DNA from: Bacteroidales bacterium
GTDB taxonomy: Bacteria; Bacteroidota; Bacteroidia; Bacteroidales; ML635J-15
Length of the DNA: 45,733 bases
Assembly: GCA_017551515.1 (NCBI GenBank)
Contig: JAFZLK010000116.1
Location: 1-45,733 of the forward strand
Reading direction: 5' to 3'
Shown piece by piece: positions 42,874 to 45,733 of this stretch (position 1 is the stretch's first letter; each line of letters starts with the position of its first letter). The notes under the pieces are model-generated. The model did no database searches. It worked only from the letters and a program-made list of their open reading frames with translations, and had not been told where the DNA came from. A program made the position numbers and the translations under genes.

Positions 42874-42881
42874 CAAAAATA
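42874..42881 (-). promoter_or_regulatory. Possible -7 element of the DUF6265-like gene
   Basis: Minus-strand TATTTTTG, four bases before the ATG at 42869. It is embedded in the T-run of the caspase gene terminator and has no -33 box, so it is tentative; if real the message is almost leaderless. Confidence 0.35.
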
Positions 42882-42883
42882 AA

Positions 42884-42910
42884 AAAAGCATCTCGAATCG
42901 AGATGCTTTT
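42884..42910 (-). terminator. Terminator of the caspase-like gene
   Basis: Stem GCATCT/AGATGC (extending with A-T pairs and CGA/TCG at the tip) followed on the minus strand by a run of seven T. It lies 20 nt after the caspase-like stop. Confidence 0.8.
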
Positions 42911-42930
42911 CAAAACTTTATTATCAACAA

Positions 42931-44967
42931 TTATTCTTCGCCTTCCATAATCTTGAAAGTGTATTCGAAAGTTCCCATCTTGTCATCCTGCTTCTTTGCG
43001 CTGATTGTTGCTGCACCACGGGTGTTAACACCTGAGTTGCCAATGCCGAGTGCGCTTTCAAAGATGTTGGACGAGTCGCCTCTCGAAGAGCTACCGTGCT
43101 GCATGATAGTTGCAGACAGGTTGAACGGCTTGTCGGTTGCAATAACCTTGAACACTTCGTTTCCGTATGGAGGACCAAACATTACGATAGTATTCTTAAG
43201 GATTGCCGATTCGCCAGGTTCGAGGTAGTATTCACGACCATCGCTGTCGTTAACAGTAGGGATAATCGGGTTGATGAAACCGTCTGGCTGGATGTCAATA
43301 ATATTGAAGAAAGCCTTCTTGGTTCCGTTATTTGTAACCTTAATTACTGCCATGTTCTCAGCGGTGAAACCAGGAACTTCGTTTACGACAAACTTATCCT
43401 TGTCAAGATATTCAGTGATTTCGAATGTTCCATCATCGTAGATATCAGCTTCAACAGGAAGTAGTTCCATTACGATGTTGAAACGGTCATCGGTGAAATC
43501 CAAGTCCTTGATAATCTTGCCTTGTGCAAAGTTGTTCAAAGTTGACATTACATCCGATTCGAGTGCAGATTCGTCAATATTGGAAATCTTATGCAATTCC
43601 TTGTTATACAATGCATTGCTTACCGAAATAACCTTTGCGCCACGGGTACGACCATAGTTCAATGTGATTTCCGGAGCATCGGTTGTAAGTTCTGCGAAAC
43701 TCGAGTGCGAAATTTCATCGTTGAGAGCTTTTTTCAAAGCCGGATCCATTTCGGGGTCGATGCTGACCTTAATCTTCTGGTCGGTGAAAGTTCTTGCCTT
43801 TACGAATACCCAAGCATCCTGAGCGGTTTTGAATTTCTTCTTGGTGTCAAGAGCAACGCGAGACTTGAAGTTTTCGGAACTGATAACGCGACCAGTTGTG
43901 ATAACCTCTGTATTGTCATCGAGGCGTGAAGTACCAGGAGCAACGAATGCAACTGTAGTACCAGGATTTACACCAACAAGACGACCAGCGTTGATTGTGA
44001 TGATTGAATCGTTCTTTACCGAAGTCATATTGAAGTATTCAGCCTGTGTTGTGAAGTCACCACCGAATACTGTGTAGTCAACATCACCTTCGATAGCAGG
44101 ATTCTGGAAAGGAGCCTTAGCAGCCATTTCGGCCATAATCCTTGCAAATACCTGACGGTAGGTATCGCCTTCCTTCATCTGCGAGAACGACTTGTACAAG
44201 CAGTATGACAACGAACCAACCGAATTGTTTTCATCATCAAATGTTTCATAATTCAACTCGTTTGCGCTTGCGCCTGAGAATACAACATATTTAGCGAGGT
44301 TGTTTGCGTCAACAGCACCACGCGAACTAGTTGCACCCATTCCCATACCAACTTTACCGTCGGTCTTTGGAGCACCACTTGGTGCGTGCCATCCAGCGGG
44401 AACCAAAGCAGGAGCACCGCCTCTTACCTTTGCAGCGCCACGAGTACCTGTACCTGAGTGGCAGGAGTCAAGGAAAAGAAGGATATGTCCGTCCTTGCCC
44501 AACTTAATACGGAACTTCTCAACTACTGCGCCAAGTTCATCGTCCCTGAAATGCAAGCTACCATCGTAGCCTTCAGTCATTTTCATAGGAGCATCGTAGC
44601 AAACAAGGCATTCGTCGAGACCATCAATTTCGTCACCATTGTCGTCGAAAATCTGATGTCCGTGACCGCTATAATGTATAACGACTTCATCGCCTTCCGA
44701 AACCTTAGCAAGGAGTTCGTTGAAAGCGTTGACCATACCAGCCTTGGTTGCCTGTTCGTCCTTCAAGTACATGATGTCCTCTTCCTTGAAACCAAGCCCT
44801 ATAAGGGTCTTTTGAATCAGCGGAACATCGTGATCGGCACTGATAGGATACCAGCCGGTCAGGTTCTGGTCGTAGTTGCCGACTGCAATAATGAGCGCGT
44901 ACTTATGAGCATTTGCGCAAACAGCAGCGAGCAAAAACGCTGTTACTAATATTATTATCTTTTTCAT
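42931..44967 (-). CDS. Secreted caspase-family (C14) protease with DUF4384-like C-terminus
   Basis: 678 residues with a signal peptide (MKKIIILVTAFLLAAVCANA). Residues 22-300 are a metacaspase-type domain: KYALIIAVGNYD at the start, catalytic His102 in HYSGHGHQ, and catalytic Cys169 in LLFLDSCHSGTGTRG; the Asp-rich stretch DDNGDEIDGLDECLV is typical of metacaspases. The C-terminal third (AVIKVTNNGTKKAFFNIIDI, PDGFINPIIP) resembles the DUF4384 beta domain found on such proteins. It lacks a T9SS tail, so it is probably periplasmic or outer-membrane associated. Expected to cut after Arg or Lys. Targets unknown. Confidence 0.88.
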   Translation of the reverse strand: MKKIIILVTAFLLAAVCANAHKYALIIAVGNYDQNLTGWYPISADHDVPLIQKTLIGLGFKEEDIMYLKDEQATKAGMVNAFNELLAKVSEGDEVVIHYSGHGHQIFDDNGDEIDGLDECLVCYDAPMKMTEGYDGSLHFRDDELGAVVEKFRIKLGKDGHILLFLDSCHSGTGTRGAAKVRGGAPALVPAGWHAPSGAPKTDGKVGMGMGATSSRGAVDANNLAKYVVFSGASANELNYETFDDENNSVGSLSYCLYKSFSQMKEGDTYRQVFARIMAEMAAKAPFQNPAIEGDVDYTVFGGDFTTQAEYFNMTSVKNDSIITINAGRLVGVNPGTTVAFVAPGTSRLDDNTEVITTGRVISSENFKSRVALDTKKKFKTAQDAWVFVKARTFTDQKIKVSIDPEMDPALKKALNDEISHSSFAELTTDAPEITLNYGRTRGAKVISVSNALYNKELHKISNIDESALESDVMSTLNNFAQGKIIKDLDFTDDRFNIVMELLPVEADIYDDGTFEITEYLDKDKFVVNEVPGFTAENMAVIKVTNNGTKKAFFNIIDIQPDGFINPIIPTVNDSDGREYYLEPGESAILKNTIVMFGPPYGNEVFKVIATDKPFNLSATIMQHGSSSRGDSSNIFESALGIGNSGVNTRGAATISAKKQDDKMGTFEYTFKIMEGEE

Positions 44968-44991
44968 CTCTCTAATTTTTTAAATTTACAA

Positions 44992-45021
44992 AGAATGATG
45001 AGCCGCTTGACTCATCATTCT
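44992..45021 (-). terminator. Hairpin between the small secreted protein and the caspase gene
   Basis: Perfect 11-bp stem AGAATGATGAG/CTCATCATTCT with an 8-nt loop. On the minus strand only TTTG follows, so it is a weak terminator or a processing or stabilising element between the two genes. Confidence 0.6.
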
Positions 45022-45036
45022 ACTTATTAAATTCTC

Positions 45037-45432
45037 TTATTCGTCTTCTTCTGGCACCTGCAGAACGAACTGTTCGTTGCATTCGCCACCCGACTGCCAC
45101 TGGTAGCTTTCACCCATTGTACGGCAGTAAACTTCGTTGAAACCTTCTGGGAGAATGAGCTGTGAGTTTTCCCAAGGATTTAATCTTCCCTTGTAGCTCT
45201 TGTCAACCCAAATATCAACGTAGTAACCTGTCCAGTTGTCGAGCTTTACTACGCAACCACCTCTTGAGAGAACTGGTCTTTCGATTGCGTTGTCACCCTG
45301 TGGAACAACATACTCAGACTGTGCACCTCTTGACTTTACAACTCTAGTTGCAGTTAAGATTTCCTGTGCTGAAACTTGGCTTGCGAAGAAGAACGCTACC
45401 ATTACCATCAAAAATGTTACTTTTGCTTTCAT
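45037..45432 (-). CDS. Small secreted protein, unknown family
   Basis: 131 residues from the ATG at 45432, chosen because it opens a signal peptide (MKAKVTFLMVMVAFFFASQVSAQ); an upstream TTG at 45456 adds only charged residues. The mature part is a small beta-rich domain (GGCVVKLDNWTGYYVDIWVD, YKGRLNPWENSQLILPEG) with three Cys and an acidic end. No family name. It lies 69 nt upstream of the caspase-like gene on the same strand with a strong hairpin between, and may be its partner or substrate; that is inference. Confidence 0.65.
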   Translation of the reverse strand: MKAKVTFLMVMVAFFFASQVSAQEILTATRVVKSRGAQSEYVVPQGDNAIERPVLSRGGCVVKLDNWTGYYVDIWVDKSYKGRLNPWENSQLILPEGFNEVYCRTMGESYQWQSGGECNEQFVLQVPEEDE

Positions 45433-45733
45433 GACTTTAATTTTTTTATTTAACAATAATTTTATTTTAATTTTACAATTTATTTACATTCAAATTTCGT
45501 GCCAAAGAGCATCTGGTGAAGAATTATTTTTTTCATCACCGATTAAGAATAATACAAATTTTGTGCCAAAGAGTATTAAAGGACAGAAAAATTTGGGTGT
45601 AATAGTCAAAAAGAGACCTGAAAAGGCCTTTAAAAAGCTATAATAGTCAAAAAGAGACCTAATAAGTGCTTGAACTATTTGTTTTTCAGTGGATTATGTG
45701 CCTTTAAAAAGTCTTGAATGAAGACTTTTCTTC
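45433..45733. other. Right-end intergenic region with paired direct repeats
   Basis: About 300 nt, no gene seen. It contains two copies of CAAATTyyGTGCCAAAGAGyAT (45491-45512, 45555-45576), two exact copies of TAATAGTCAAAAAGAGACCT (45600-45619, 45641-45660), a palindrome AAAGGCCTTT (45622-45631), and a terminator-like hairpin at the end (AAAAGTCTT/AAGACTTTT, 45707-45729). Confidence 0.7.

Overview
The window looks like chromosomal DNA from a Bacteroidota bacterium, most likely of the order Bacteroidales. Three things point there. Two very large surface proteins end in type IX secretion (T9SS) C-terminal sorting domains, and one of them carries SprB-type repeats. Many genes are preceded by a TAnnTTTG(C) -7 element, in five cases with TTTG or TTCG exactly 19 nt upstream. 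The core genes (ribF, lptG-like, guaB, tandem SurA-like foldases, serS, recJ, pgi, Nudix idi) are typical of the phylum. Family or genus cannot be named from the sequence alone.

Left part (1-25.1 kb) is mostly housekeeping and envelope. It holds a 5'-truncated T9SS surface protein; a ribF-lptG-like operon on the minus strand; a small membrane protein; a DUF1015 protein; and guaB followed by three envelope-foldase genes (SurA-like, degenerate SurA-like lipoprotein, SurA-like). After these come a cyclophilin with a lipoprotein, truA behind a 4.4-kb propeller/SprB-repeat T9SS protein, serS and recJ. The theme is export: foldases, LPS-transport permease and two giant secreted proteins that share a module.

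Middle part (25.1-36.2 kb) is an accessory block, almost all on the minus strand and visibly richer in A+T. It holds an Rnl5/DraRnl-like RNA ligase, a DUF2130 protein, an AAA+ ATPase, a McrBC/LlaJI-like restriction pair with an N-terminal HARE-HTH-like domain on the McrB subunit, an acidic Trp-rich protein, and two tandem paralogues of a family I do not recognise. Its intergenic DNA holds palindromes that look like operators and several repeat families.

Right part (36.2-45.7 kb) returns to core genes: HAD phosphatase, pgi and idi. An AAA_14/DUF4143 ATPase follows. It lies between two 88-bp direct repeats and beneath an array of 34-42 bp palindromes, one of which covers its -33 box. Then come a DUF1295 membrane enzyme, a small HsdR_N nuclease-like protein overlapping a secreted protein gene, a secreted caspase-like protease and a small secreted protein. 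No rRNA, tRNA, CRISPR array, transposase or integrase was recognised.

The observations I find least explained are the DUF4143 ATPase with its palindrome array and flanking repeats, the RNA ligase/DUF2130/AAA cluster with its palindromic control sites, the tandem unknown paralogues, and intergenic hairpins whose arms change in a compensating way between copies.
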